Positions 11,085-23,159 are shown, counted from the first letter of the stretch. The stretch: DNA of 64,000 nucleotides from Calocera cornea HHB12733 (GCA_001632435.1 KV423959.1:62001-126000); one strand, 5' to 3'. Made by a program: numbers and translations. The notes: generated from the letters alone by a model not told the origin.

Positions 11085-12444
11085 TTATGGGTCGCGTGTC
11101 ATGGCCATGTCGGAATGTGTTGCCTCCATGGTCTTCCTCTCGCTCTCCTGCCTGTACTGCCTCGGCAGCAGTGCCATGCCCGCAATGTACGCAAAGCTAA
11201 TCACGCCGACCCAGACAGCCCACAGAATGAGCATCCCGTGGGGCGCGGTGCGGCCGGTGATGAGCGGCCACTGGTCGGTGAAGCCGGCGTAGATGACGTA
11301 GAAGGACAGGGCGAACATCCCCACACCGATGATTCCGTGCGCGTAGTTCTGCGCGGGGCGGGAGGACCAGCCGCCCTTGGGCTTGACGTAGTGGATGATG
11401 AAGCCGAGGATCCACTGGACGCAGGCAACGACAAAGAGGGCCAGGCCGGCGCGCTAATGGTTTTGTTAGTGAAGGTGTCAGCAATGGCGGGAAAGTGAGC
11501 GTACTGTGTGGGGAGTGTCGAAATGCGGCACCATGCTGTTGTTGACGAGGTGGATGCCGTAGCCGACACCAGCCACCGCGATGGGCAAGGCGAACCAGAA
11601 GTTGATGATCCAGTGGATGAGGAACCACTGCGGGATGAAAGTGCGCGCAAGGCGGGCGAAGAGCCCACCGAGCGGCATCAGGATGCCGAAGGCCAAGGAG
11701 CAGAGAACAGCATGGGCGACGATCTGCATGTCCGCGGAAGTGAAGGGCGCCTCCTGTGTATCGGTTGGCGGAGGCACGTTGCTGTCGCCACTGTCGTCGC
11801 TGGTAGCACTTGGGGTGGCAGAAGAGGCAGGGAACGAGGCCGTCAATGAAGGGGCCAGGTTGGTCAGCGGCTTGGACAGGTCAAGCGTGTAGGGGGACTG
11901 GTCGTAATGCTGGATGAGCATGGCATCGACGGCGCTGGATGACGGCCGGACGGCAGAAATCGACCACAATAAGTTTTGTTGGGGGTTTGGGTCCGACGGG
12001 ATGGTGTAGACAATTCGAGTTTCGCTGGCACCGAGTGTGGTCAGTTGTTGGTTCAACGTGGCCACACGGGGAGGGTTGGCTTGGACGGTCGGCATCACGT
12101 ATTCGCTTGCCATACGCTGCGAAAGCGTAACTGTGCCATCGTCATTGGGCCAGAGGACAACCAAAGGCGATCCGGGCATCTGAGCCCCAAATCCGGTTCC
12201 AATCCATCCGATCTGGCTGGCGGGTTGGGGAACAAGCACCTCGACTATGGGAGAAGCGGGAAAGTTATAAAGAGGCTCGGGAGGGCAAATCAGATTGCGA
12301 CCTACACGTTGTTGTGCTGCCGTTCAGGATAGCGGTGATGCAGAAATGGGAGTTGCACATGGAGTCCCCAGTCTGTGCTTGGACGCCGGAAAAGCCCATA
12401 GCGGCCAGGGCAGCCACGATGGCTGAGAAGCGAGTTCGTACCAT
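11085..12444 (-). CDS. DOMON / cytochrome b561 ferric-reductase-like transmembrane protein
   Basis: Secretory-route membrane protein with an extracellular DOMON-type domain and a C-terminal b561 core, a layout used for transmembrane electron transfer. The ATG at 12444 gives a clear signal peptide (FSAIVAALAAMGFSGVQA). The exon 1/2 junction reads GSTTT/FEVLVPQPASQIGWIGTGFG, then LVVLWPNDDGTVTLSQRMAS typical of DOMON proteins. After a Ser/Thr/Pro linker, about five TM helices follow (VAHAVLCSLAFGILMPLGG, WFLIHWIINFWFALPI, LFVVACVQWILGF, IIGVGMFALSFYVIYAG, LILWAVWVGVISFAYIAG), with His residues in the positions expected for haem ligands. Introns near 12240-12303 and 11456-11515. The C-terminus is short, cytosolic and polar. 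The substrate is unknown. Confidence 0.85.
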
Positions 12445-13382
12445 TGCTTTGGTGAGGGTGGGGAAGAGTAGGACGGAGAACGTAGAGAGAGACAACGACG
12501 AGCAGCCAAACTCAAGGAGTGGACAGTCTTAAAGGCGAAAGGCGCGTAGGAACGGTTCTGCCCGCCCCCCCATTGTGTATTTAAGATCGAACCGGTTGAC
12601 CAACCAGCCGCCAGAGAATTGCCAGGAAGACGGAAGGCGCTGCGTCCTTCCGTCACTGACGCCTGTGAGACAGTGTGGATCCTGCTGCGGAGCGGGCCCA
12701 CAAGCAAATCTTTGCAGAAGAAGATAACATGATATGCGTCTCAAATGAGGTGCATGCTTAGGCAAGGTGACGGTAGTAGGCGCTCGATCATGTTACTTGG
12801 CAGGGTGGAAGTGGCAGGCGGCCGAGGAGGCTGTGCGGACCGCCTTGTTCCTCGTACGATCCTCTTCCGTCAAACCCATGTTTGAATGGAAGCGCCTTCG
12901 CCACCCGCCACCCAGGCATGTGCCGGCCACCCACCGTTCATTCATTCGTCGCTGATCAAAAGAGGAGCACCCTGCTGCCATAGCACGATTGCGGTGTAGC
13001 CAACTGCTGCGGAGGCCCTTCTCAGGCTTTTCACGGAGGAAACCTCTCCGGCCCTTTGGAGCAAGTTTATATAAGATAGGAAGCGCCCACAGTCCATTTC
13101 TGGCAACCAACGCCCATAGGCTAGGGTGATGACCTCGCGAACGCAAGCCCATCCTTCTGGCCTAAATATACCATGGCATTGTCTTATCCCCAAATCGTTG
13201 GGGCTTGAGTGTACGGCAGATCGTCGGCACGTGCCCCCTCCCGGTCGACGGGTAATGTCCTCCTAGCAAACCCGTCCCGTTCCCCGCTGCCGGTTTGTGG
13301 AATGATCGGGCTTGATGAGTCCTCCACTATACAGCAGCATTACGCATTACGCCCCCGGCGGACCGCATTACACTCGAGTTGA
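12445..13382. other. Intergenic, no gene recognised
   Basis: About 940 bp between the start of the b561 gene and the stop of PIG-U, both on the minus strand. It should hold the b561 promoter and the PIG-U 3' side. There is a C-run at 12562-12570 and AT-rich TATA-like patches near 13067-13075 and 13164-13170. The open frames have no family-like content and none has a plausible start and splice pattern. Confidence 0.6.
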
Positions 13383-14992
13383 TTAGAGCTGTACGACATC
13401 CCACCCGTCCTTCTCGCCTATGGTGCTGCGCAGTCCCGCCCACAGGGAATCCACGATTGTCGCCCCGTTCGCGAGGCCAAACACGAGCGTCGAGGCGTAG
13501 AAGAAGTTGGCATTGCCCGTGCCGGCGTCGAGCCAGAGGTAGTGAAACAAGGGAAGGAGGACCGCCGCGTGCAGGTGCAGCAGCGCCGTCACGAGCGGGT
13601 GGCGGAAATCTATCCCTCGTCAAACGTGTCCTGCTCAGCGGGACAGGGCCAAGTACGTACAGGTATAGATCTCCGGGAATAGCCCAAGCAGGGACACGTA
13701 CAGCCCAGCGTCGGATAGGGTCGGGTATGACTTGAAGGTCGAGATGATTCCCTGCAGCAGGAAGAATGCGAAGAGGGGATCATGCCTGTGCAGCAGGATC
13801 AGCGATGATGATGCATTGCATATGCGCTCGGCAGCCGACTGGGCACGGACTGGAATTTGAGACATATTGGGGCCACGTATATGAGGGGATGCAGCTGCAT
13901 TGGGCGCGGTCATCAGTCGTACGATCGACCTACTGCGCACGGGTGACGGGAACAGGCTTACGGAGAAGGTGAGCAGGAAGAACGGCCGGTAGTGATCGAA
14001 CATCTCCGTGAAGAAGTACCACCACAGTCCGGGATTCGGCGTCAGATCGGGGAGCATGACACTAGAGCCTTCTGGGTCAGCACGGCTATTACTATCACGG
14101 GCAGGGAGAGGGACGCACGTAGCACCCCATGTTTGGAGCACCCAGCCCCAGCTCCCGGCGACGAATGTGGACGCTCCGGCGAAAGCAATCGTGTACAAGG
14201 CGAACTCTCCAACGGCACGCCCGGCGGCATTCAGATCCACTTTCCGCGGTACGGCGGTGGCTCTCGGGCCGGAGAGGACGATCATGACCAGCGGAACGAG
14301 GAGGAGGACGGCGGGGAGGGAGGAGAAGGAGAGGAGGGCGAGCAGGAGCACTGCGGGGGAGGGGCGTTGGAGGACGGCGAAGCGCAGGGAGAGGAGGAGG
14401 AGGGCGTTGTCGAGCGAGGAGGTGGAGAGGGCTAGGGTCGGCCCGAGGTTGTACGGGTTGGCGAGGTACCTGGCTGGAGGTGAGCGTTGGTCATCATTGG
14501 CCCGAGGGAGGAACGCACAGGGAAGCCAAGAGCAGTCCCCGACCCTCATCAGCGTTCGGCGCTATTCTTGCCCGCCAAATCTCTCCCAAGCACCAGGCGG
14601 CCAGCCCGTCCGCTGCTGTCCATACGAGCGCGGAGACGAGCGGTAGTGGCGGGATGAGGGTCGTGAAGAGGGCGAGCGTGAGCGGTGACTGGTGGGTGGT
14701 CAGCCCGGGCGTGATCAACAAGGATGGAGGAGGGAGGACGCACGTGGCGGAATACCCCGCCGTGGTAGGGATCTATGCCCTTCTGGAAGAGCCATATGCC
14801 CTCTTTTACTGCTCCGCCATCAGCCTAGCATCAGCGAAGCGGCCGGCGAGGGGACGTACGTCGCGTGAAGCTCGTGAGGGGCGAGGCGAGCTGGTGGTCG
14901 TCCCTGAGCCACGGGCTGAGCGGGGAGAGGATGAGGCCGAATCTGAGGAGGAGGAGGAAAGCAGGGATGAGCAGGGGCAGGCGGACGGGCAT
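13383..14992 (-). CDS. PIGU: GPI transamidase subunit PIG-U (Gab1/Cdc91)
   Basis: Multi-pass ER membrane subunit of the complex that attaches GPI anchors. The start is placed at the ATG at 14992 (MPVRLPLLIPAFLLLLRFG, first TM helix). The next exons read QKGIDPYHGGVFRH, the family's diagnostic lumenal motif, then ALVWTAADGLAAWCLGEIW, YLANPYNLGPTLALSTSSLDN and NPGLWWYFFTEMFDHYRPFF, again strongly PIG-U-like. The end reads DPLFAFFLLQGIISTFKSYPTLSDAGLY, LFPEIYT and finally NANFFYASTLVFGLANG before the stop. Six or more introns. Neighbours do not suggest a shared pathway. Confidence 0.92.
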
Positions 14993-16100
14993 GTCCTCGG
15001 TACGGTGCTCAGTGGTGGGCGAGGAAGCGCAGAGGGGTTGGGCGTCAGGGACCACTCCTCAGGCATGTTCTGTAACAGGTGAACAGGACGACATGAGCCA
15101 GGGTCCAGGTCATGCGGAGGCTAGAGGCTGCGCGGGTGCTGGAGCTGAAAACAACCTCTCCAATAATAATGCCGCACTGCTGCGCCCGGCCTGGCCTGGC
15201 CTGGTTGCGAATCATCACGGAGGGATGCGCTATTTCTGCCCGTGCGGTGGGGTCGGAGCCTGGGGCGCTGTGGGGCGAGCTCGGGGCGACACCTCTGGCT
15301 TGATGGAGGGTGCGAAATGGCCGGCCAGGGATTTGACTTGCCGTCCACACGGTCCGGACGACCCCGCATTGATGACAGACAATGGGCTCGATAGAGGCCG
15401 TACTATTATTATATGGAAGTCGACATCACTCTGTTGCCTCAGATAGTGTTCGCTACTGGTGTACACTGACTGGTGGCGTAAACGGCCAGTCTCTCTGATG
15501 TCGGAACTCGCGCCGGAATCCGACATGCGCAAACGGGCCCAGGCCGGCGTGGCTCTCGCGGCAAGACATTCCAGGTACTTGCAAGCCGGAACAGCCACAA
15601 GACCCAATGTCGGCTACATCTGCAGCTATGGATGATGCGGCAATAAGCCTGCCAATGGTGTCTGACCTCTACACTCGGCTTCCCCGTGGTGTGCGACTGT
15701 GAGTTTGTTCGGATGGAAGGAAGAGGGCTGAGGGCTGAGGGCTGAGGACGGGCGCGGGATGTTTTCCTTGTCATCGGGATGTCGGTTGCAGCGGGAGCAA
15801 AGGGCGGCCCACGTGTTTTGGCGGATGGGACGCGCGCACACAGTCGACGGCCGCTCTCCAGGGGGCAAAGAGACGCACCCAAGCTCACCCCGTTCAAGCG
15901 TCGTTCCCTCGCCCGGACCCCCGCGAACACTCGCTCGCCGTCCTCCTCCCTCTCCCCTCCCTCCCTCCTCCTCCTCCTCCATCTTCATCCCCGACGTCCA
16001 CCTTGAACCCCCTTCTACCCCCCTCGTCTCACACCCCACTTCTTCTTTCCCCACCGTTATATCGCCTCGTTCATATCCCGATCTCCCTCATACCGATCAT
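14993..16100. other. Divergent intergenic region with short tandem repeats and a long CT-rich tract
   Basis: Lies between the divergent PIG-U and PSR1-like starts. It contains ctggc-type repeats at about 15187-15202, an agggctg(agg) tandem at about 15724-15748, and a long pyrimidine-rich tract at about 15930-16060 that looks like a fungal 5' leader or promoter. An ATG at 15759 is in frame with the phosphatase gene and would add 114 residues, but this stretch reads as low-complexity Ser/Pro/Arg. No other gene is supported. Confidence 0.5.
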
Positions 16101-17689
16101 ATGGAAGCCCCAGACAGCTCAAACCTATCGCTCTCCATCCCCCTAAAGCAAGACCAGACAAAGGAAGCCAGCATGAACACCACCGCCTCCTCCTCCTCCT
16201 CCTCCCACAACCCGCCCGCAGCGCGCCCCGCCAACGCATCAGCCGCCGGAGCGACGGCCGCTCGCCCGCGCCAGGGCGCGGCCTCCACCCCCGGCCGGCC
16301 TGCAGGCGCGCAACAGCAGCAGCAGCGCAAGTCCCCGTGGTGGCACTCTCTGGCCGCGATCCTCCCCTGCATCCCCTCGCCAAAACTAAAAGATGTCGAC
16401 CTCGACCTCCCCGCCCCGCGCGCTGGCGCTGGCACGAACAACCAGGAGTCGGTGCAGATGGTAGAGAAGGACCGCACCGGGTTATCAAAGGCTGATACCC
16501 AGGCAAAGCCGGCCGGAGACGACGCGCTCGTCCCTCCGCCGACGATCAACGTCACCTCGGGCGATAACTCGCTGGATTCCCTGCCTTTGCCTCTTCTGCC
16601 CCCTACATCTCCACCGTCGCGGCCCCATACTCCCCCGCCCAACAGCACCGTCATCATCCCTCCTTCTCCGAAGATCCTCCTCCCTCCCAGCGAGACGGGC
16701 CTTGTCACATCCGGAGCTGTTCAACCCCCAGGCTCAACCGGCAGGGAAGATAACCGCGACCCGAGCATACGCGAGCACTCGGCGCGCGGCAGTCGAAGAC
16801 GAGCGCATCACGCGGACGGTGAGGACGAGCATGAGCACGAGGAGGGGACTACCGCCAGCGATGGGAGCAGTGCTGCGTTCACGGAGGACGAGGGTGGCGA
16901 AGGCGATGAGGAGGGCCACGACCTCGGTGATGATGAGGATATGGAAGAGGAAGAAGACGAAGATGCACGGTTGATCAGGATGGGAGGCGCTGGGATACCG
17001 ATAGGGCCGGTAAGGACTTGTCCGTCAAACAAGTGGCATGTGGTCTGACTTCATGCATTCGATAGGATGGCGTGCCAAGACCCTTACTACCGCCGTTAGA
17101 ACCAAAGTTGGCCGGTCGAAAATGCCTCGTGCTCGATCTAGATGAGACTCTGCTGCACAGCAGCTTCAAGGTGCGTGCACTTGGATATGGCTTGATCAAT
17201 CCGATCGGGGACTCATACGGCTTGCAGATGATACCCCATGCGGACTATGTCGTCCCCGTCGAGATCGAGTGGCAATGGCACAATGTGTACTGCATCAAGC
17301 GCCCTGGAGTAGACGCATTCCTCCGGGAGATGGGCGAGCACTACGAAGTTGTCGTCTTCACGGCTTCTCTGTCCAAGTATGCCGACCCCGTGCTGGACAA
17401 GCTGGACGTGCACCGTGTCATTTCCCACCGCCTGTTCCGCGAGAGCTGCTACAACCACAAGGGCAACTACGTCAAGGACTTGTCCCGCCTTGGACGGCCA
17501 ATCCAGGATATGATCATCCTCGACAACTCGCCCGCGAGCTACATCTTCCATCCGAACAACGCGGTCCCCGTGACGAGCTGGTTCAACGACCCGCATGACA
17601 CGGAGCTCACGGACCTGTGCCCGTTCTTGAAGGACATCAAGGAGGTTGAGGATGTCCGAGGGATCTTGGACGGGAACCTCGCATATTGA
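16101..17689 (+). CDS. PSR1: PSR1/NIF-type (SCP/FCP family) phosphatase with long disordered N-terminus
   Basis: HAD-family protein Ser/Thr phosphatase of the CTD-phosphatase-like group; yeast Psr1/Psr2 act at the plasma membrane in the salt/stress response. Exons 16101-17009, 17066-17170 and 17228-17689 join in frame to 491 residues. Residues 1-303 are disordered (Ser runs, Pro-rich segments, an acidic E/D tract) apart from [17 protein letters not shown]. The catalytic domain starts [16 protein letters not shown] (DxDxT/V), followed after the intron by [52 protein letters not shown] and [13 protein letters not shown]. The N-terminal Cys palmitoylation motif known for yeast Psr1 is not seen at this start. 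An in-frame ATG at 15759 is an alternative start. Confidence 0.9.
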
Positions 17690-18448
17690 TAGGCATTGGT
17701 TGGCCTAAGCGGAACGTCAGTACTGCAGAACAACGTTCTGAACATGCTGCTGACGATCCACGCAGTGTCGATGAGCATCTCAACGCGCATATACCCAGCA
17801 TCTCCGGCCATTCCTGCTTTGTCCTCCATGTGTCCACCCAAAATCGCCTTTTTCTCGACACACTACCGCACGACCACCTTTTAGTCGCAATTTCTCGCTG
17901 TTTCCATCCATTCGCACCCCACCTTTACGCGCTCAATCGACCTCTGCTTCCAATTGCTCTGCCCGTGTTATATATATGTTCCTTTCATGACCCCATGCGC
18001 TCTCCCCCTTTGCTTCTCTCCCTCCTCTCTCCTCTGCCGCAATCCCCACTGTCCTTCATTGCAAGCACGTTCTCCCCTTCCCTCTTCAAGATCATTGCAC
18101 CTCCTCCTGCGTTCCTCCCTCGTCCCATTCAACACGTTCACGACCACTGTTGTTGTGTAGCCCACACGCTTTCGGTAGCAACGGACTGTCGGCTTGCTCG
18201 AGTGTGTGCTCTCTTTCCCCTCCCCCCCCGCTACGTCAGATATACCTACATACATACCTCGCATGAAGCTCACGTCTGAATGCTGCAAATTCATACTGAT
18301 TCAAGCGTAATCCGGTGCTGCCCCAGGCCCATAACAGGCAGTCTTACGGCATCCCATCGATCAACCGATCATACTACATGCGAAGTTGCTGCGAAGAACC
18401 AGTATGAATAGGCGATGAACTGTGCACAATTACAACCCCGGAAAATGC
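17690..18448. other. Convergent 3' region, CT-rich, no gene recognised
   Basis: About 760 bp between the convergent stops of the PSR1-like gene and RPA43. The + strand is strongly pyrimidine-rich from about 17880 to 18130. The frames open here are Leu/Pro/Ser-rich and look like compositional artefacts. Confidence 0.55.
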
Positions 18449-19748
18449 CTAAGCCCCCTCCACAAACTTCACCTTGTCCTTCTTCCGCTTCTTCTTCTTC
18501 GGCTCCCCATCTCCTCCCTCCGCAGCGGCAGCAGCAGCCTTCTCCGCTTTGCGCTTCTTCTTCTCCGCCTTGCGCTTCTTCCTGTTCTCCTTGTCATCTC
18601 CATTCGGCTGCTGCTCCGTCTCCGCCTGAGGCTGAGCCTGGGGCTTGGCAAGCCCCCGTTGATGCCCCTCGACCGCATTCTCCCTCAGCCTCGTCAGCCC
18701 CGCAAACCCGTCCTCCTCCTCCTCCTCCTCTGCCTCCTCCTCCTCCTCTGCCTCCTCATCATCCACGTCCTGCGGCATCTCCTCATCGACGAGGATCGAC
18801 CCCAGCAAGGGCTCGGTAGGGTCCAGCTCAGAGGAGGCGCCGCTCTCCGGGGAAGGGGCGCGCGGGTCAGGCTGGGATTGCTTGAGCGGGAGCCAGTCTT
18901 CTGAGGGCAGGTTGGCGGGGTTGAGCGGGTCGGTCAGGAGCGAGCCTGTTAGAGAGAGCATCTGGTTCGCTATTGTCATCCTGCGCGTGGCGTCGATCAG
19001 CAACGTAAATCACAAGAGGCTGGCGGGTTGCGCTCACCCAACAACAGTGAAGTCCACTGATTTCTTCTCGGCCCCGAGCGGATCCCCGCTCATGCGCGTC
19101 TTCCACCACCCGTTGTCCACGCCCTCCTCTCCTTCCTGCCCCCACTCCCTCACTCCAGGCACGAATTCCCACACGTTCTCGTCGATCCCCCACCTGGGGA
19201 TGCTGCAGTTCCACGTGCGCTCCATAATGAGCCCGACGTGGTCCGGCCCGCACAGGGAGACCGTCCCGCGCAGGCGCATGCCGATGCGCGGCCGCCAGAC
19301 GAGCGCGCTGTAGGAGATGCGCGCGGTGGAGAAGGGTGAGTCGGCGATGAGGAGTGCTGTGGAGGAGAGGAACTGCAGCTCGGAGTGCGCGAGGAGGACG
19401 CCTTCCAGTGTTGGGGAGTATCTGCGCCAAGTCAGCACGAGGGTGGCCGAAAGATACGTCAACGCACTTCATGACGAGCGAATCGAGCATCTCCTCGACG
19501 CCCCTCCTGGGGTTGTTCGCAAACATAGGCGGGATGGAGACGGTCATAGTCGCTCGGATGCGGGTGAAGGGCAGGTCGAGCGGGCCGTCCTCGTTGCACA
19601 GCAGCGCAGGGGACGGCGTGGATTTCGCCTTCTTCTTGGGCTTTTTCTGCTTGATCTTCTGCGCTGATGCAGTGGAAGTAGAGGCCTGAGATTGTCCCGG
19701 ATCGACATCGGCATGCTTTCGTTTTTTGGTAGACACGGGGGTCGACAT
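18449..19748 (-). CDS. RPA43: DNA-directed RNA polymerase I subunit RPA43
   Basis: Stalk subunit of Pol I that contacts Rrn3. The ATG at 19748 starts MSTPVSTKKRKHADV; a second in-frame ATG further upstream (19883) is less likely. A basic N-terminus (KIKQKKPKKKAK) leads to SIPPMFANNPRRGVEEMLDSLVMK, the tip of the SHS2-like domain. An intron near 19420-19465 leads to YSPTLEGVLLAHSELQFL, SPFSTARISYSALVWRP, IGMRLRGTVSLCGPDHVGL and the OB-fold segment TWNCSIPRWGI. The junction SVDFTVVG/MTIANQMLSLTGSL (intron about 18981-19036) matches the family. The last ~100 residues are an acidic run (EEEEE...) then Lys-rich (KKRKAEKKKRK, KKKKRKKDK), as expected for a nucleolar protein. Confidence 0.9.
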
Positions 19749-19899
19749 GATGCGATGTTGATATTGCAAAGTCGGCGCGGGTATACAACGAATTGATGCG
19801 CAAAGTAAGGACGGGTTTGGCAGGCGAAAATTACGACGGGCCGACTGTACGCTCGGAGCCGAGCCCATGCTGAGCACCGCCACTAGGGTCCTCTACCAC

Positions 19900-19993
19900 C
19901 AGGCTGAGCCGAGGTAATTCCTAGGATAGCACCTGTCCGGAGGCGGAAAGACTGAAGTAGCACTCCGGCAGCAATTTCCCCAAGTAGCACTTT
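19900..19993 (+). repeat. Left terminal inverted repeat arm
   Basis: Pairs with 20341-20434 in inverted orientation. It begins immediately after ctctaccac and ends at GTAGCACTTT. Confidence 0.8.
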
Positions 19994-20340
19994 TTAAGTC
20001 CTAAGCTCACCTTAGCCCGCAACAGAGGCAAAGTGCCATTGTCAAGTCAAGAGGGAAGTAATTCTTCTCGCCAAGGAAGCAGATTCTCGGGGACGGGCAC
20101 GCACAGTGACTTAACAGAATGCCTCAGTCTTGCAACAATTCCCTTTTTTTTGTTATGTTTTGAAGTACAATAGCTCTGCATTGGTTTTGGGTGAAACTTG
20201 AGCAGATAATAATCACCCAAAATGTCTCCCATATTGTGTTGTCAACAACATTGCGCTTAACGGAGTGCTGACTCTGAAAAGTAAGACCTTAGAAAGGCGC
20301 AGGTATCTGGGGCGTGCCACGGCCAATTTGCCCGCCCAAG

Positions 20341-20434
20341 AAAGTGCTATTCGAGGAAACTGCACCCGGAGTGCTATCTCAGTCATTTCGCCTCCGGACA
20401 GGTGCTATCCTAGGAAATAACTCGGCTGAGCCTG
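20341..20434 (-). repeat. Right terminal inverted repeat arm
   Basis: Reverse complement of the left arm with scattered substitutions (about 86% identity by hand). It ends 88 bp before the DUF4112 start codon, so it lies within that gene's presumed promoter. Confidence 0.8.
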
Positions 20435-20521
20435 ACGTCACGCCCTCGCCGCGCCTCGTCGCCCTCACGCCGGTGCTTTTCACTTCCACGTCGCACACGA
20501 CCATTCTCATCACACGTACTC

Positions 20522-21300
20522 ATGTCCGGATACTACGACAATCTTATGCAGACCCTTGGAGGGTTTGCGCGATACTTTGCGTCGAGTGGGAACGATGCCA
20601 CCGGTGGGCCGGGGTATGCGGCGTCCTACGGCCCGTTCAAGCCGACGTTCGTGCCGCCGTTCAGGAGACCGAGGAACAACGCCGAGGCGCAGTACCTGTA
20701 CAACCACATCCGGACCATAGCTTGGTACGTATCATTCACTCTCTCAATCCTGGCACAACGCTGATGACGTAACGTAGGTACATGGACGCCCTCCCCTTCC
20801 TCTCCCAAGCCGGCCTCCCCTTCCGCGTCGGCGTCGACGACCTCATCTCCCTCTTCCCGCTCTGGGGCGACCTAGCCGGCTCGATCTTCGCGCTGTACCA
20901 GATCTTCCTTTCCTGGATGTTCGGTGTCCCGCCCATAACCCTCGGGTGGATGGCGCTTAACGTGCTCGTCGACGTCCTCGTCGGGCTCGTACCGGTCATC
21001 GGGGACATTGCAGATGTGCTGTGGAAGGCAAATCTCAGGAACTTGGACTTGCTCGAGGGGTGGCTGCTTAATAATCCTGCGGCGGCGAGGTACAGCATTA
21101 GCCTGATGCCGAAGAGCGAGTTTCTGCCAAGAGCGGGAAGGAGGTCAGCCAGGAGAGGAGCGCAGGCGAATGGGAGGGATCGATGTGAGCCCTGGCCCTC
21201 GTTTGTTCCAGAGGCGTGTGCTAATATACACGTAGATCGCGTTCCTCCAAGAACAGAGCGGATGAAGAAGGGCCAATACGTGCCTGAGGACCTCGACTAG
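20522..21300 (+). CDS. DUF4112 membrane protein
   Basis: Uncharacterised family found in fungi and bacteria; no function is known to me. The ATG at 20522 starts a Gly/Tyr/Pro-rich N-terminus of about 65 residues. An intron (about 20725-20778) joins HIRTIAW to YMDALPFLSQAGLPFRVGVDDLISLFPLWGD, the family core (amphipathic start, then GVDDLI..P..GD). Two TM helices follow (GSIFALYQIFLSWMFG; WMALNVLVDVLVGLVPVIGDIADVLW), then KANLRNLDLLEGWL. The basic C-tail contains a 51 bp in-frame intron (21185-21235), so it ends ...PEDLD with or without splicing. The right arm of the inverted-repeat element lies just upstream. Confidence 0.85.
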
Positions 21301-21435
21301 GCCCGCTTTGACCCAAGCGTGTGACATTATACACGATAGATTACTTGTCCCCGTTGTATGCCGACTCGAACACAATACGATTCCCACCGCACATGTAATG
21401 AGATATCATCGCGCATCATCGAGATACGTGATAGG

Positions 21436-22850
21436 CTACTCGTCTGCCATCAACCACGCTGCAAACTCGTCCAGCCGCTGCTTCTCCGCGTCGTCCACCT
21501 CCTCAGACAGGTCGTCCCCTGATCGCTTGAATCGCTGTCCTCCCTTGTACAGCTCAGCCACTATACGTCGCTTATCGAAGTAGCGGCCGTTCATTTTCTG
21601 TGCGAGTATCAGCGAGAGTGTCAGGAGATGCGATAGGGGAACGTACAAGGATACATGCTTGAGCACTGACTGGATCTCGGAACTTGACGGTCATCACACC
21701 ATCCGGCTCCTTCTGCAGCACGCATATACTCAGCAAACGTGACAAGCTCAGGAAAATCGAAGCACTCACATCATACAAGACAACATTCGTGACATGCCCG
21801 AGCGCCTCGCACTCTTCCCGCACATCCTCCTTCAGGTCCAGCAGCAATGACGGGTCCTGGGCAAGCTCGTCGAGGGTGAACATATGCTTCAGCACGACCA
21901 CGCGCGGCTGCGTAGCAGGTGGAGCCGGAGGTTCTCTTTCCAACTGGGGACCGAAGCCGTCCTCATCGTCCCATTCCGCGATTTTGCTATACGGGTTTGT
22001 GAGTCATATGCCAGGCACAGAAAGTGGAGACGCACCGATCCATCTTCTTCAACCGTCTGCTGACCTTTGCCTTGTCCACAACTCTCCTCTCCGACTTGTG
22101 CTCCTTCCTGTTCTTCCACTTATCACTGTCATAATCCGGCAACTGGACGGACATGCTCCCGCCCTCGCCGATCCTCAGCTCCGCTTCGTCTAGCATGTTG
22201 ATCGCAAGCGGCACGCTCTCCTCCTTGAAGTACACAACGAGCGCAGTGCCGTTGAACTGGCCCTGCTCATCCTCGTACATCTTGACCTTCGGCTCGCCCT
22301 CGTCGTCTTCCTCCAGCACGCCGAACTTGCCGAACCGCTCGACGATCTCGTCCATCGTCGCGTCGCCCGGCAGGCCAGAGACGTACACCGCCGTGTTCTT
22401 ACTGCGCTTCGGCTTGTCCGACTTGCTCTTCTTCGTGGGCGGTGGTGGGGCGACATTGCCAGAGGTGTAGTCAACCTCCTCCTTCTTCCGCTTCTTCTTC
22501 TCCCTCGCGAGCACTGGCGCGGCAGGTGCGGACTCATCGACCCCTTGCACGGAGTACGCGGCCTGCTGGGCCTTCACAAGGTCCTCATCAATCTACACCA
22601 CGCGTGTGTCAGCCACCCCCTCTGTCCACAAGCAGGAGGACGAACAGGGACTCACGACGGGCACCCACTTCCTGCCCAGCACCTCCCACTCCATCTCGTC
22701 CCCGTTGTCGTCCTCGAAGCGCCATGTGCCGCTCACGCGGTCCATGTACACGCGCGGGTCCGCCTCGAACCCCGCCTCGCCGATCTGGGTCGGGTCGGAA
22801 GGCGGGGCCGCCGCGCCGTTCGCTGCCAATGCCGGGGGGATGGATGCCAT
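21436..22850 (-). CDS. CUS2: U2 snRNP assembly factor CUS2 / HTATSF1-like splicing protein
   Basis: Binds SF3b155 and U2 snRNA during prespliceosome formation. The ATG at 22850 begins MASIPPALAANGAAAPP, then RVYMDRVSGTWRFEDDNG...WEVLGRKWVPVV (an aromatic-rich motif typical of Tat-SF1 N-termini). A Lys-rich linker precedes RRM1 (NTAVYVSGLPGDATMDEIVERFGKFG). After a charged linker the second RRM is UHM-like: RVVVLKHMFTLDELAQDP, ECEALGHVTNVVLYD, GVMTVKFRDP and the C-terminal KMNGRYFDKRRIVAELYKG, where R-Y-F is the UHM RxF motif that holds a ligand Trp. The acidic C-terminus ends FAAWLMADE. Four introns (about 22595-22650, 21985-22035, 21712-21770, 21599-21690). Confidence 0.92.
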
Positions 22851-23159
22851 GTTGAGGACAGGTGACGCTGTGGAGACGCAGCGAAGTGGGTGGGCTGAAC
22901 CCTAGCCGTGGCCGATGGGCCGCCCGTCCGCCTCCGAGCACAGCCCCATCATCACATTCTCGCCCCTCGCCCAGGAGCTTTGCAGCAAAAGAGCGCGCGC
23001 AACTTTTGGGCAAGACGACGCTCGGCACCCCGGCCCACTGCGATTCGTCACTGCTCGCCCTCACCATCCCCACACTCTACCGCCCTCCCCATTCTCAATT
23101 AACACGCTTTCCCTTTTCCTGGCTGGCAGCACATAGTATAATATCCGCATAATATCCTC

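Larger units (their letters stand above)
19900..20434. mobile_element. Non-coding element with ~94 bp terminal inverted repeats (MITE-like)
   Basis: The left arm (19900-19993) and the reverse complement of the right arm (20341-20434) align without gaps over 94 bases, with about 13 mismatches by hand count. Both begin CAGGCT(G/C)AGCCGAG and share GGATAGCACCTGTCCGGAGG. Each arm carries three TAGCAC motifs spaced roughly 25-30 bp. The ~347 bp centre is AT-richer and has no convincing gene. No clear target-site duplication is seen (only AC on both sides). It sits between RPA43 and the DUF4112 gene, so it may contribute promoter sequence to either. Confidence 0.75.
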
